NCBI RefSeq assembly: GCF_010448835.1
Contig: NZ_CP048409.1
Span: forward strand, 2,736,001 to 2,800,000
Direction of reading: 5' to 3'
From: Draconibacterium halophilum
Lineage (GTDB): Bacteria > Bacteroidota > Bacteroidia > Bacteroidales > Prolixibacteraceae
Length of the DNA stretch: 64,000 nucleotides
Below, piece after piece: positions 1 to 10,752 of this stretch. Made by a program: the position numbers and the translations under genes. Within the stretch, counting starts at the first letter, position 1. The number at the start of each line of letters is the position of its first letter. The notes under the pieces are model-generated. The model did not search any database and was not told the origin of the DNA. It saw only the letters and a list, made by a program, of their open reading frames with translations.

Positions 1-423
1 TTTATTCCATTGTTTATGGTAAAAACCGCATTGCAGTATACCGATTCACATGATATAAACGATTTATTTAGCGGAGTGGCACTTGTATTGGGTTTTTTGA
101 TCATTGCGCTCACCTTCCGTAAATATTATAAGGATTACCAGTATGTTGATTATTCGTTGCCCACGCTCGAAATGCTAAAAAAAGCAGCCTGTCGTTACCA
201 GCCTTTTCAGAGAAGGGCATTGGGGATTGTACCGGGCCTTTTATTAATGGATGTGGGTTTTACATTTGAAGGTATTGGCGAAGGCAAATCGGTGCTCGAT
301 TCCCAGGTTTTCTTTCTCGGAGCAATACTGTTTGGAGTGATAATTGGCCTAGTGATCTGGTATTTCAAATACAAACCTTTGCGCGATAAGATTCTCCATC
401 TGGTCAGGGAAATTGAAGAGTAA
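1..423 (+). CDS. hypothetical membrane protein, N-terminus outside window
   Basis: The frame is open to the left edge, so the start lies outside; the first ATG inside is at 16. Two hydrophobic stretches are visible (about residues 20-37 and 99-119 of the visible part) separated by a charged region with KKAACRYQPFQRR, so this is a small protein with at least two membrane helices and a basic tail (KPLRDKILHLVREIEE). I recognise no family. The stop at 421-423 lies just before a 21-bp repeat array. Confidence 0.5.
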   Translation, partial: FIPLFMVKTALQYTDSHDINDLFSGVALVLGFLIIALTFRKYYKDYQYVDYSLPTLEMLKKAACRYQPFQRRALGIVPGLLLMDVGFTFEGIGEGKSVLDSQVFFLGAILFGVIIGLVIWYFKYKPLRDKILHLVREIEE

Positions 424-439
424 GTTAATGTTACGATTT

Positions 440-691
440 TACATTACTTGAGGTAATAGTCATTCTAACCTTGGTTAAAAGTCTTCTTCCTTAGGTAATA
501 ATCATTCTACCCTTGGGTACAGGCCTTCTACCCTTGGGTACTGGCCTTCTACCCTTGGGTACTGGCCTTCTACCCTTGGTAATAATCATTCTACCCTCGG
601 ATACAGGCTTTCGAACCTTGGAAATTAAGCCGCTACCCTTGGGTATCGTCCTTCTTACCTCGGTAATTTTCATTATTCCCTTGCACAGAAT
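440..691. repeat. array of about 12 tandem 21-bp units
   Basis: Units start at 440, 461, 482, 503, 524, 545, 566, 587, 608, 629, 650 and 671, with no length change. The core of the best units is CTTCTACCCTTGGGTACTGG; the central units (503-586) are nearly identical and the outer ones degenerate. Each good unit contains the dyad TACCC-TT-GGGTA. Because 21 is a multiple of three, frames stay open on both strands and read as 7-residue repeats (RRPVPKG on the minus strand, GTGLLPL on the plus). No start signal supports translation. There are no unique spacers, so it is not CRISPR. Confidence 0.9.
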
Positions 692-703
692 TGTTTTTTA
701 GGC

Positions 704-746
704 ATAAAAAAAACGGCCTGCCCGAAAAAGGATCGGGCAAGCCGTT
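704..746 (-). terminator. intrinsic terminator of the susCD operon
   Basis: On the minus strand a GC-rich stem (AACGGCTTGCCCGA pairing with TCGGGCAGGCCGTT, one bulge) is followed by a run of eight T. It lies 27 bases after the susD stop codon. Confidence 0.85.
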
Positions 747-772
747 GCAGCTTAACTTTAGACTTAAAATAA

Positions 773-2353
773 CTATTCTTCAATATCCCACCAAACAGGT
801 GTGGTCATATATTCATTTTCGAAAACGCCAAGTGCCTCTACTTTCGATGCATTGTAATAACGCTCGTAATAGGCCATCTGGTAACGACGAATATAGTCGT
901 CATCCTGAGGGAAAGCAGTTTCGTATACAAACGTCGGACGATCAAATCCTTTGTAAACGCCGGCAGCGTAATCGTAAGTTCCGTCAGGACCAATACAGTA
1001 ATCGCAACGTCGCATATCTGTCCAAACTTCAGGACTGTAGGTACATGCGATGTATTTTTGCATCATAATGTGACTCAATGTCAAATCCGATGCGGTTTGG
1101 ACAACGGCCTCGCTGCCCATAAAGGCGGCGCTTTCATTAGCCGGAATTCCCAGCTTGTCCATGTTTGCCTGAATAGCATCGTGGTACGAAGTCAGTGCGC
1201 TCTCCAAACTTCCCTGGCGGAAATAAATCTCTGCCTCAATAAATTTCAACTCAGAATAAGAAAGCAGGAAATAAGGCGAATTTTTTTCGGTGTAAAACAA
1301 TGGATTCTCCTCTGATGAGCGCATTCCAACATAATTTACATCGTCAGTTGTTGGTGCGTGATCTGTTTCTCCCAAATCAACAGCAAATGAGAATTTACCG
1401 GCATTGTCGCCTTCCAGAATTTTGGGAAGCAGTACTTCAGTGCGTGGATCAACCACACGACTGTTCCAGGTTTCATCGCCACCGTTAATGGTGTCAACAG
1501 TATTCATTAGGTAGTCTTTCCATAATTTACCGGGTTTATTCGAGCTGCCAATATTTTGACGTTGAATACACCATCTTGCCGATATATCACCATCTTCGCC
1601 AATATATTCGGCATCGTCGCCGTTCGATTGGAATGATTGTGCAATATTTGAAAGAATTCCGGCAGGGTTGTAGGCTAACAGATCGGTTCCTTCGGCTTTT
1701 TTCGAAAGGTGGCTCATAAAACGGGCTTTTACGCCATAGGCAAACTTAATCCACTTGTCAATATCGCCGTTGTACATTACATCACCAACAGAAAGGTCCG
1801 GAGCATTTTCTCCCTGTGTTTTCTCAAGATCAGCAATACCTTCATCAATTAACGGAAGGATTTGGCTGTATACATATTCAGCATCGTCATAATCGGGCTG
1901 AATATTTCCGGCAATACCGTCCTGGTAGGCAATATAACCGTAAGCATCAACCAATGTTCCTGTTCCAAATGCTTTAAGGATTTTACCAGCGCCGGTATAA
2001 TGCCATGCTTCAACATCTTCGGCATCTTTCAGCATTTCTTCAATGTTTACCCAGGCATAACCATACCAGCACTGCCAGACCCAAGCGTCAGCATTATTGG
2101 CAAATTGCCAGTTCTGAAACATGTAGTAGCGGTAACCGGGGCGATAAGCATAACCTAACTGTTGGGTAAGGTTAGCAGTTCGTGTTCCGTGGCTACCATA
2201 AAAATCAACCGTTTCGGCTAAAACATAGGGTAAACGCTGATCCGGAGCGGCCTCTTGTGGCGCGTTGGGAGAGTTGTTTATATCGAGGTCGTATTCGCAA
2301 GAGGTGAAAAACACCCCTATAAAAAACAGAAATAATATTGTTATCTTCTTCAT
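773..2353 (-). CDS. susD: SusD/RagB-family outer-membrane lipoprotein
   Basis: A 526-residue surface lipoprotein of the SusD-like_2 type. The signal peptide ends in the lipobox FTSC (Cys19), so the mature protein is lipid-anchored. SusD proteins cap a SusC TonB-dependent barrel and bind the ligand (glycan, peptide or other oligomer) before import. The body is rich in Trp/Tyr (NNADAWVWQCWYGYAW) and has the helical layout of the family. It starts 12 bases after the susC stop and ends before a strong terminator, so the two form an operon. No glycosidase, sulfatase or sensor gene lies next to it, so the ligand cannot be inferred. Confidence 0.93.
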   Translation of the reverse strand: MKKITILFLFFIGVFFTSCEYDLDINNSPNAPQEAAPDQRLPYVLAETVDFYGSHGTRTANLTQQLGYAYRPGYRYYMFQNWQFANNADAWVWQCWYGYAWVNIEEMLKDAEDVEAWHYTGAGKILKAFGTGTLVDAYGYIAYQDGIAGNIQPDYDDAEYVYSQILPLIDEGIADLEKTQGENAPDLSVGDVMYNGDIDKWIKFAYGVKARFMSHLSKKAEGTDLLAYNPAGILSNIAQSFQSNGDDAEYIGEDGDISARWCIQRQNIGSSNKPGKLWKDYLMNTVDTINGGDETWNSRVVDPRTEVLLPKILEGDNAGKFSFAVDLGETDHAPTTDDVNYVGMRSSEENPLFYTEKNSPYFLLSYSELKFIEAEIYFRQGSLESALTSYHDAIQANMDKLGIPANESAAFMGSEAVVQTASDLTLSHIMMQKYIACTYSPEVWTDMRRCDYCIGPDGTYDYAAGVYKGFDRPTFVYETAFPQDDDYIRRYQMAYYERYYNASKVEALGVFENEYMTTPVWWDIEE

Positions 2354-2365
2354 ATCTAATTCTTT

Positions 2366-5300
2366 TTAAAACTTAACATTTAAGCCGAATGAAACACTTG
2401 TGGTAGCAGGTACTCCGGCATAATCAATTCCTGATGATCCGGCTCCTAATACGCCGGAACCACCGGCACTAACTTCCGGATCCATTCCTTCGTAATTAGT
2501 AAACAGAAGCAAGTTGGTTCCTGTTAACGAAAGATCAATTCCTTTTACAAAACCAATGCGGTTATAAAACGATGCAGGCACTGAATAGCTCAACGATGCA
2601 GAACGCAAACGGAACCAGTTAACGCTGGTTATAAATGGTTCGGCTTCTTTTGTATAATAGTTTTGGTAGTAATCCTGATCAAGCGTGATTGTACTTGTTG
2701 CCGGTTCGTATTCACCGGTTTCGCTGTTTATCATCACTCCTTCAAATGTTTGAGTCTCTCCACGGTTTTCAGTGATTTTACTCATTCCTGAGTAAGTCAT
2801 TGAGTATTCAGTAGCGTTATAAACATCGCCACCAATTCTTACATCAACCAGGAATGACAGGTTCCAGTTTTTATGCGTAATGCTGTTGTTCCAACCCAAA
2901 AGCATATCTGGTTCGCGGTCGCCAACAACATTTGTTGCATCTGTTGAAGTAATCGGGCGACCGGTGTCTGAATCCAGAATCAATTGACCATCATCAGTTC
3001 TTTCCCAGCGCGTACCAATTAATCCAAGGAAAATATCGTCGCCAATAGATGCCGGTGTAGCTGGTCCAACCTGAACGTCGGTTACATAAAGTAACTGAAC
3101 ACCTTCAGGAAGATCAGATACGGTTCCGTTGTTATGCGAAATGTTTAAAGTTGTTTCCCAGTTCCAGTTTTGGTTCTGAATTGGTTTTCCGGTTAATGTA
3201 AGCTCAAACCCTTTGTTGGTAACAGTTCCGAAGTTCGTATACTGGAAAATATAACCGGTTGCCATACTTACCCTTGGCGAAATGATCTGATCTTTACTTC
3301 GGGTATCGTAATACGTGAAATCGGCACCTAATCGTCCGTTAAAGAAACGAAGGTCTAAACCAAGTTCTGTCGACTCAGTGGTTTCAGGAGCCAGGTAAGG
3401 GTTACCTCCGGTGTAGCTGTTGTTGTAACCACCACCGATTGTATTAACCGTTTCGATGTAGGTTGCAGTTTGGTACACAGGAGCATCTTTACCAACCTGC
3501 GACCACGAAGCACGAATTTTACCAAACGAGAATGTTTCTTTTAGGTCTTCGCCGAATAATTCAGAGAAAACAAAACTACCGCTAACAGAAGGGTAGAAGA
3601 ACGAACGGTTCTCTTCTGCCAGTGTAGAAGACCAGTCGTTACGTCCGGTAACACTTAAAAATACCATGTTTTTGTAGCTGGCACTAAATTCTCCAAAAGC
3701 ACTATACAATCTCTTTTTCGATTGGTAGTTGCTAAACGTTTGATTTTCTCGGTCGGCGTTGTTTACGCTCATAAAATCAGAAAGTAAACCAATCGCACTT
3801 TGCCGTTGGCTGAAATAAGTTGACTGCTCGTAGTTGTGTCCCAACATTAAACCTAAATCAAAGTCATCAACTTTTTTATTGGCCGAAACGGTTAGGTTCG
3901 ATGTAAGGATGTTGTTTTCTCTTTGCGACTCGGTTACAGCACCTTCATCGTATGGAGGAGCTACTGCCGATCCCGGAGTTACGAGGTTACGTGAGAATGT
4001 ATTGTAATGGTCGATACCTGCACGGTAAGTGGCGCTCAACCATTCGGTAGGTTGCATAGTAACATAACCCGATCCGATAAAACGATGAACGTCGTCGGTA
4101 ACCGGATTTTTGTGTGCTGTCCAGTAAGGATTATCAACATCATCTTCCGGATCAACATTTGGCAAAAGAGGAACACGTTGTCCGCCTTCAATCCACTGAC
4201 TCATGTCATTCGATCGTGGCCATCTCAGCAAACTAAGCATTGCACCTGTTCCCCCGAGCCGTATAAACCCGATCCGGTAAGTGTTTTGGTGGTTTGCGAA
4301 TAAATATAGTTGGTGTTCATTCCGATGGTGAACCAACCTTTTTTGTGCTCGCCGTTAAAACGAATAGAGTTGGTTGCATATTCTGTAGTAGGTACAATAC
4401 CGTTTTGGTCGAGACGGTGAACCGACATAAAGTAGCTTCCGTTTTCAGTACCACCCGAAATACTTCCTGTTACATCGTATGAAAATGCAGGCTCGAAGAA
4501 ATCTTCCAGATTGTTGTAAACAGTTCCGGTAAGTGGAGCTCCCCACGATGATGTTGTTCCATCATCAAAAGCACCGTCGCTTCCCTGTCCGTACACAGCT
4601 TGTTGCTCCGGCAACTTGTTGGCCATGTCAACTTTAAATTTTGAGCTAACATTTACCTGCATTGCTCCGACTTCACCTTTTTTAGTGGTAATTACAATCG
4701 CTCCGGCAGCTGCTTTCAATCCATACAACGCGGCTGCAGCAGGGCCTTTAAGTACAGAAATAGATTCGATATCATCTGAGTTGATATCCATACCACGGTT
4801 ACCGCTGTAGGTTGAAGTTGCACTTAAGCCAGCACCATAGTCAGCACTTACCGTACTGTTGTCGATTGGAATACCATCAACAATAAACAGTGGTTGGTTG
4901 TCTCCCGAAAGTGAGGTGCTTCCACGAATAATAATTTGCGATGATGTACCCGCACCACCTCCTGAATTGGTAACGTTAACTCCCGCAATTTTACCGTTTA
5001 ACGAGTTTACCAGGTTGGGCTGTTTCACTTTTGAAAGCTCATCGCCTCCAATCGCCTGAACAGCATAACCCAGGGCTTTGGTTTCCTTACGGATACCCAT
5101 TGCTGTTACTACTACTTCACCAACCTCTTCGGATGATGGAGAAAGTATAACCTCAATAGAAGGAGAGGAGCCCACAAGGACTTCTTTCGATTCCAGTCCG
5201 ATATAAGAAACAACAAGTGTTGCCCCCTGCTCAACAGAAAGGGAAAATTCACCGTCGACATTCGTCACAGTTCCATTTGAAGTCCCTTTTTCCAGTACTG

Positions 5301-5424
5301 TTACTCCGGGGAGTAAATCATTGGTAGATTGTTCTCGTACGACACCACTTATGGTGCGTTTCTGCGCCGTTACAAATAGTGTAACTGCGCTCATCAAGAA
5401 GATTGTGAATAAGAATCTTTTCAT
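2366..5424 (-). CDS. susC: SusC/RagA TonB-dependent outer-membrane transporter, frameshifted
   Basis: Joined frame of about 1019 residues. The N-terminal piece (5424 to 4225) has a signal peptide, a carboxypeptidase-D-like regulatory domain (about 22-100), the TonB-box region EEVGEVVVTAMG and a plug domain containing IIIRGSTSLSG and PLFIVDGIPIDN. The C-terminal piece (from about 4250 to 2366) is the barrel and ends in VSFGLNVKF with a terminal aromatic residue. The frames break at a run of five C (4251-4255). A sixth base restores GSGGTGAMLSLLRW across the join. The protein would import a substrate captured by the adjacent SusD, powered by TonB-ExbBD. The lesion looks like a homopolymer error, though a real or phase-variable mutation cannot be excluded. 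Confidence 0.9.
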
Positions 5425-6035
5425 AGAGAATTATTTGTTTTATAAAAAGTAAAATGATTATCGCTTGATAAAATGTGTTTTTCTGGTTGTTTTTACTGTT
5501 TTGTTTGAGTTTAATTAATAACAAATTGATTGTTTATTGTTGTTTTAATAGCTTTTGGTTTTTAATGTTTTCGATATGCAGACTTCGTGATTTTAAAATT
5601 AAGAATATGATGCAATATTGTAAAATATATTAAGAAATGACATCATATTGTATTATATATTATAAATATTAATAAAAATAGTATTTTTTATTGAATAATA
5701 AATAAGATTAAAAAGAAAGATATTAATGTTTAAAGGTCGCCTGAAGGTTAATCTCTATACGTTTAGTTTTCTATGTGTATTTTTGAAATGCCTGATAATA
5801 AAGGGTTATAGAAGGTGCTGACCCCAGTGTTTGGTAAGTGTAGATAAAATATTAAAAGAATATTAAGGTAGTATATTTTTACTCAATAAATAATTTGTAT
5901 GAAAATTAAATATGTAATACATATTTTATATATAACATAAAAAGCTATTTGATAAATTTATTAATTAGCTTTTAAATGCAACAACTGAAGCGCTTGTTTT
6001 TCAAAATTAGTATTTGTTTCACTTCAATTTGTTCT
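5425..6035. other. AT-rich intergenic region
   Basis: About 610 bases upstream of susC and downstream of the gamma-glutamyltransferase. Very AT-rich, with poly-A/T and TATA-like runs, especially 5600-5700 and 5880-5960. I see no open frame with family resemblance, no convincing TAnnTTTG box near the susC start, no sigma/anti-sigma gene and no strong terminator hairpin. Confidence 0.5.
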
Positions 6036-7720
6036 TTAAAATCCGGCCGCTTGACCGTCTTTTCTTGATTCGGAAGCGCCGTAAAATACTTTATTTTCTT
6101 TGTCCCACATAATCGCCTGGTACCCGCCGTAGGGCCCAAGTGCATAACCAATGCGGTGTCCTTTGCTCATTAATTCGCGTATGGTTTGGTATTCAAATCC
6201 ACTCTCCAACGAAACGCGTCCGCCATCGTTCATCTTTTCGCCGGTTGGCTGGCTCGAGCCGTCGTGGCTGATTCGTGGTGCATCGCCGGCTTCCTGCAAG
6301 TTCATCCCAAAGTCAATGAGGTTGCAAACAATTTGAACATGCCCTTGTGGTTGCATGGCGCCCCCATTAACCCAAAGCTGATATATGGTTCGCCATCTTT
6401 TGTGATAAATGCAGGAATTATCGTGTGGAACGGGCGTTTGTGTGGTTCGTAAACATTCATATGTCCTTCTTCAAGCGCAAACAATTCACCACGGTCTTGC
6501 AGGATAAATCCCAGTTTCCCAGGTGTCATTCCTGATCCCATACCACGGTAATTACTTTGAATAAGCGACACCATATTGCCGTCTTTGTCCGCGGTTGTCA
6601 AATAGATCGTATTTCCTTGTTCTAACTCTCCGGCAGGATAGGAGCGTGCTGCACGGTTTTCATTAATTAATGCTGCTCTTTCTTTGCCGTACTCTTTTGA
6701 GATCAGTTCTTCAATCGGCAGATCATTAAAATCCATATCGGAGTAATATTTTGCACGGTCTTCGTAGGCCAGTTTCTTTGCTTCAATAAAATGATGTATG
6801 TAGTCGGGCGAGCCAAAACCCATGTTGGCAATATCGTAATTTTCCAGGATGTTCAACATTTGTAAAACGGCTGTTCCTTGTCCGTTAGGTGGTAGTTCCC
6901 AAACATCGTAACCACGGTAGTTTGTCGAGATGGGGTCTACCCACTCCGAATGATGATCTTCAAAGTCTTTCATGCTTAAAAAGCCACCTTGTTCACGCAC
7001 GTAATCAACAATTTTTTCTGCTATTTCTCCTTTGTAAAATACATCGCGGCCTTGTTCTGCAATCAATTTTAAAGTGTTTGCCAGGTAAGGATTTTTAAAA
7101 ACTTCCCCTTTTTTAGGCGCTTTGCCATTGGGCATAAAAATCTCTTCAAATCCCGGGTATTGACTTAAAAAGGCACTGCGCCCCCAGTAAAAGGCAATAA
7201 GCTCGGTTAACGGAAATCCGTTTTCGGCATAAGAAATGGCGGGGTTCAGGACTTCTTTCATTGGCAGACTGCCAAATTTATTATGAAGTTCGAACCAGCC
7301 GTCAACGCAGCCAGGAACTGAAACCGGCAGTGGCCCGTGCGACGGAATTTTTTCATAGCCGTTTTCCTTAAAATAATCAAGCGTTAAATCGTAAGGCGAG
7401 CGTCCGCTGGCATTTAAACCATATAGTTTTTTTGTTTTGGCATCCCAAACTATAGCGAATAAATCGCCACCCATGCCGTTTCCTGTAGGTTCTACCAAAC
7501 CCAGAACAGCATTGGCGGCAATGGCAGCATCAATAGCATTTCCGCCGGCTTTTAGTATGTCGAGTGCCGCCTGCGTAGCCAGTGGTTGGCTGGTGCACGC
7601 CATTCCGTTTTGCGCAATTACCTCGCTGCGAGTGGCAAAGTTGAGACCTGTAACACGGTCTTGTGCAAATAGTTGAACGAATAAGACAATTGTGAAGAGT
7701 GACAGTGCGAATTTTTTCAT
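6036..7720 (-). CDS. ggt: gamma-glutamyltransferase, frameshifted
   Basis: Joined frame of 561 residues, normal for the family. It transfers or hydrolyses gamma-glutamyl groups of glutathione and related peptides in the periplasm. A signal peptide (1-20) is present. The Ntn-nucleophile start of the small subunit is at Thr371 in GNTIYLTTADKDGN, the counterpart of the E. coli processing site, so the precursor should self-cleave there. The frame breaks at a run of five C (6361-6365). One extra base restores GLMGGAMQPQGHVQ, a conserved stretch of the family. The break is probably a homopolymer error. It shares a strand with susCD but lies 600 bases upstream, so co-transcription is doubtful. Confidence 0.9.
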
Positions 7721-7850
7721 GTTGTTGTTAAGATGGATTTATACAATAAGGTTCATAAAACAGCTCTAATTTAAGAAAATTTTCTTGCATTAATTTCTTG
7801 TTTATTCAGGCTAAACTATGAACTTTAAGCCCTGAACGATGAACTGAAGT

Positions 7851-10700
7851 ATGGAACGATTTCTCTCGCAATGCGCTAAATACATTTATAAAAAACACCA
7901 AAACGAATTAACAGATTTGTGTGTGGTTTTTCCGAACCGAAGAGCTGGTGTGTTTTTTACTCATTATTTACAGAAAACTGTTAAAGGGGCGATAATTGGC
8001 CCCAGTACTACCACGGTAAATGAGCTGATGGCATCGTATTCTGCCATGCAAAAAGGCGAGAAGTTACAGCTGATTTCTTTGCTTTATGATGTATTTCTGA
8101 AACATACTAAAACCACTGAAACCTTTGATGAATTCTATTTTTGGGGCGAAATTCTGTTAGCCGATTTTAACGATATCGATCGTTATCTCGTAAAAGCCAA
8201 AGATTTGTTTACCAATGTTTCCGATTTGAAAGAAATTGAATCGGTTTTTGATTACCTCACCGACGAGCAGAAAAAGGCGCTGGAGCAGTTTTGGGGAAGT
8301 ATGGCTGTGGTAGATAAAATGGGGTTTAAAGAAAAATATATATCCATTTGGGATAAGTTGTATCCTGTTTACCAGGATTTTAAACAGCAGCTGGCCGAAA
8401 AACAACTGGCTTATCCCGGAATGCAGGATCGGGAAGTGGCAGAAAATCTGGAAAGTGAAGAAAAGGAATTTCCTTTTAAAAAATATTATATCGTAGGATT
8501 GAATGCGCTTAACGCCTGCGAGAAACGATTTTTTAAGCATCTGCAAAGTTTAGGGAAAGCCGAATTTTTATGGGATTACGATGAGTCGTACCTCGGCGAC
8601 AAACAAAATGAAGCAGGTCATTTTTTGCGAAGTAACCTGATTGAATTCCCTCAACCTGAAGATTTTGAATTGGATAAAACCTGTTTCTCCAAACCCAAAA
8701 ATATGAAAATGGTTGCGGTTTCGTCGGTATATGGTCAGGCGCAACAAATTCCTAATTTTCTGGACGAAACAAAAAAGTCTTATAAAAAGGAGTTCGATAA
8801 TACAGCGATTGTATTAGCCGATGAAAGTTTGTTGTTTTCGGCACTGGGGGCAGTCCCTGCGAATATCGATAAGGTAAATGTTACGATGGGTTATTCGGTG
8901 CGTAATTCGGTGGTTTACGGCTTTTTAATGCTGCTGGTAACGCTGCTGAAGAACAAGCGAAAAGAAGGCGATAATTTTGTGGCTTATTACCGTTATGTGA
9001 CCGATGTTTTGAATCATCAGCTATTGGGCGACACTGCGAGTGAGGCGTGTAAAGGGTATATTAACCAGCTGAAAAATTATAACCGGATTACGGTGCCGCT
9101 GGCCGATATTGACTTCTCGCCATTGCATAAACAAATATTTACATTGCCGGAAAAAACAGCGGATTACAGCGAGTACTTTTTAAATGTGCTTGCTGCTTTT
9201 TATGGTCATTTAAAAGATGCGGAGATTGACAATGCGATGCTTCTGGAGCTGATATATTCCATTTATCAAGCGATTGAAAAGCTAAAATCTGTTGTTGATG
9301 ACGTGTTGAGTGAGCAGCAGCGTGAAATCAGCGAGGCTGTTTATTTCAGGCTATTTTCGCAGTATCTCGGGCAGGTCTCTGTGGCTTTTGAAGGCGAACC
9401 GCTAAGCGGGATGCAGGTGATGGGAATCTTGGAAACCCGTTGTCTTGATTTTGAGAACCTGATTATTCTTGGACTGAACGAAAATAAATGGCCACGTAAA
9501 TTTACGGCGCCGTCGTTTATTCCTTTTAATATTCGTTTGGGATTTGGATTGCCGGGCATCGACGAGCAGGACGCTATGTATGCTTATTATTTCTATCGTC
9601 TTGTTCAGCGGGCAAAAAATATTACGGCTACTTATAGTGTTGTGAAAGAGGGAATCGGAACCGGCGAACTCAGTCGTTATGGTTACCAGTTGCAATACGA
9701 TTCGGTACATAAACCTGCAATGTTGAACCTCGATTTTTCGTTTTCCAACGATCCGGTGGAGGAGATTCGTGTAAAAAGTTCGAAAGAAGTAGTGGCGAAA
9801 TTGCTGGCTAATAATTCGGAGGATCATCCGCTTTCACCAAGTGCAATTAATACTTACCTGAATTGTAAGTTGAAATTTTACTATCAGTATGTGGTTCGTT
9901 TGCCGGAGCCGGAAGAGGTGAAAGAAGAAATTGACGGGGTTGTTTTTGGTAATATTTTTCATGATACGTTAGAAGAGTTGTATAAGCCTTATGTAGGCAG
10001 GGTAGTTGAAAAAAGTAATATCGAGAAAATTCAGAAAGACCGTGTGTGGCTGGAGAATGAAGTGACCAAACAGATTGCTGTACACTATTTGAAAAAGAAA
10101 CTTCCGTTAAAAGGAGAAATAAAGTTGGAAGGTAAAACCTTGCTGATTTTCGAAAATGCCATAACCTATTTGCGACAGCTTTTGAAAATTGATAAGGAAA
10201 TGGCACCATTTACAGTTGTTAGTCTGGAACAGCGCTACAAAAGATGGATAAATGCGGGCGATAATAAAATATGTGTTGGTGGTATGATCGACCGGGTTGA
10301 CCGTGCTGATGGCGTAACCCGAGTGCTCGATTATAAGACCGGGAATGTAAAAACGACCCGTTTTAAAACAGTTGAAGAGCTGTTTGAAAGGGATGCAAAA
10401 GAGCCGAAAAAGGAGATTTTGCAAGCTCTGATTTATTCGTGGGGTTTGGCAAAAGAAACTAATGCAGAAGAAATTCAGGCGGCTATTTACCCCTTACGCA
10501 GTTTGTTTGCCGAGAATTTTACGGCGGCGGTACAAATGAATTACAAAGACTTTTTCTTTGACAAAGTAGCTGAAGAATTTGAAGGCGAATTGGCTGGTTT
10601 AGTTTCCGAAATCTTTTCAGAAGAAAACGAGTTTGTACAAACAGAGCACGATAAAAAGTGCGAGTACTGTGCCTATCGAGGAATTTGCCGGCGGTTTTAA
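7851..10700 (+). CDS. AddB/RecB-like PD-(D/E)XK nuclease-helicase protein
   Basis: A 949-residue protein like the AddB subunit of bacterial double-strand-break repair nucleases. Seen: an inactivated helicase-like body (VVFPNRRAGVFF near residue 25; LGLNENKWPRK near 540), and a C-terminal PD-(D/E)XK nuclease domain with GGMIDRVDRADG followed by LDYKTG. The cysteine in TYLNCKLKFYY and the three in CEYCAYRGICRRF at the extreme C-terminus match the four-cysteine iron-sulfur cluster of AddB nucleases. AddA is the usual neighbour but is not in the window. ATG start at 7851. Confidence 0.85.
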   Translation: MERFLSQCAKYIYKKHQNELTDLCVVFPNRRAGVFFTHYLQKTVKGAIIGPSTTTVNELMASYSAMQKGEKLQLISLLYDVFLKHTKTTETFDEFYFWGEILLADFNDIDRYLVKAKDLFTNVSDLKEIESVFDYLTDEQKKALEQFWGSMAVVDKMGFKEKYISIWDKLYPVYQDFKQQLAEKQLAYPGMQDREVAENLESEEKEFPFKKYYIVGLNALNACEKRFFKHLQSLGKAEFLWDYDESYLGDKQNEAGHFLRSNLIEFPQPEDFELDKTCFSKPKNMKMVAVSSVYGQAQQIPNFLDETKKSYKKEFDNTAIVLADESLLFSALGAVPANIDKVNVTMGYSVRNSVVYGFLMLLVTLLKNKRKEGDNFVAYYRYVTDVLNHQLLGDTASEACKGYINQLKNYNRITVPLADIDFSPLHKQIFTLPEKTADYSEYFLNVLAAFYGHLKDAEIDNAMLLELIYSIYQAIEKLKSVVDDVLSEQQREISEAVYFRLFSQYLGQVSVAFEGEPLSGMQVMGILETRCLDFENLIILGLNENKWPRKFTAPSFIPFNIRLGFGLPGIDEQDAMYAYYFYRLVQRAKNITATYSVVKEGIGTGELSRYGYQLQYDSVHKPAMLNLDFSFSNDPVEEIRVKSSKEVVAKLLANNSEDHPLSPSAINTYLNCKLKFYYQYVVRLPEPEEVKEEIDGVVFGNIFHDTLEELYKPYVGRVVEKSNIEKIQKDRVWLENEVTKQIAVHYLKKKLPLKGEIKLEGKTLLIFENAITYLRQLLKIDKEMAPFTVVSLEQRYKRWINAGDNKICVGGMIDRVDRADGVTRVLDYKTGNVKTTRFKTVEELFERDAKEPKKEILQALIYSWGLAKETNAEEIQAAIYPLRSLFAENFTAAVQMNYKDFFFDKVAEEFEGELAGLVSEIFSEENEFVQTEHDKKCEYCAYRGICRRF

Positions 10701-10752
10701 AAGCTCCGAAGTTTGAAGAACTAAACTGATAACTGTTTACCGAGACTACAAA

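Noticed and set aside
440..691. Possible CRISPR array
   Set aside because: Units follow one another directly with no unique spacers, and no cas gene is near.
491..701. Two overlapping open frames with 7-residue repeats on opposite strands
   Set aside because: They are a by-product of a 21-bp repeat (21 = 3 x 7). No start signal or family match.
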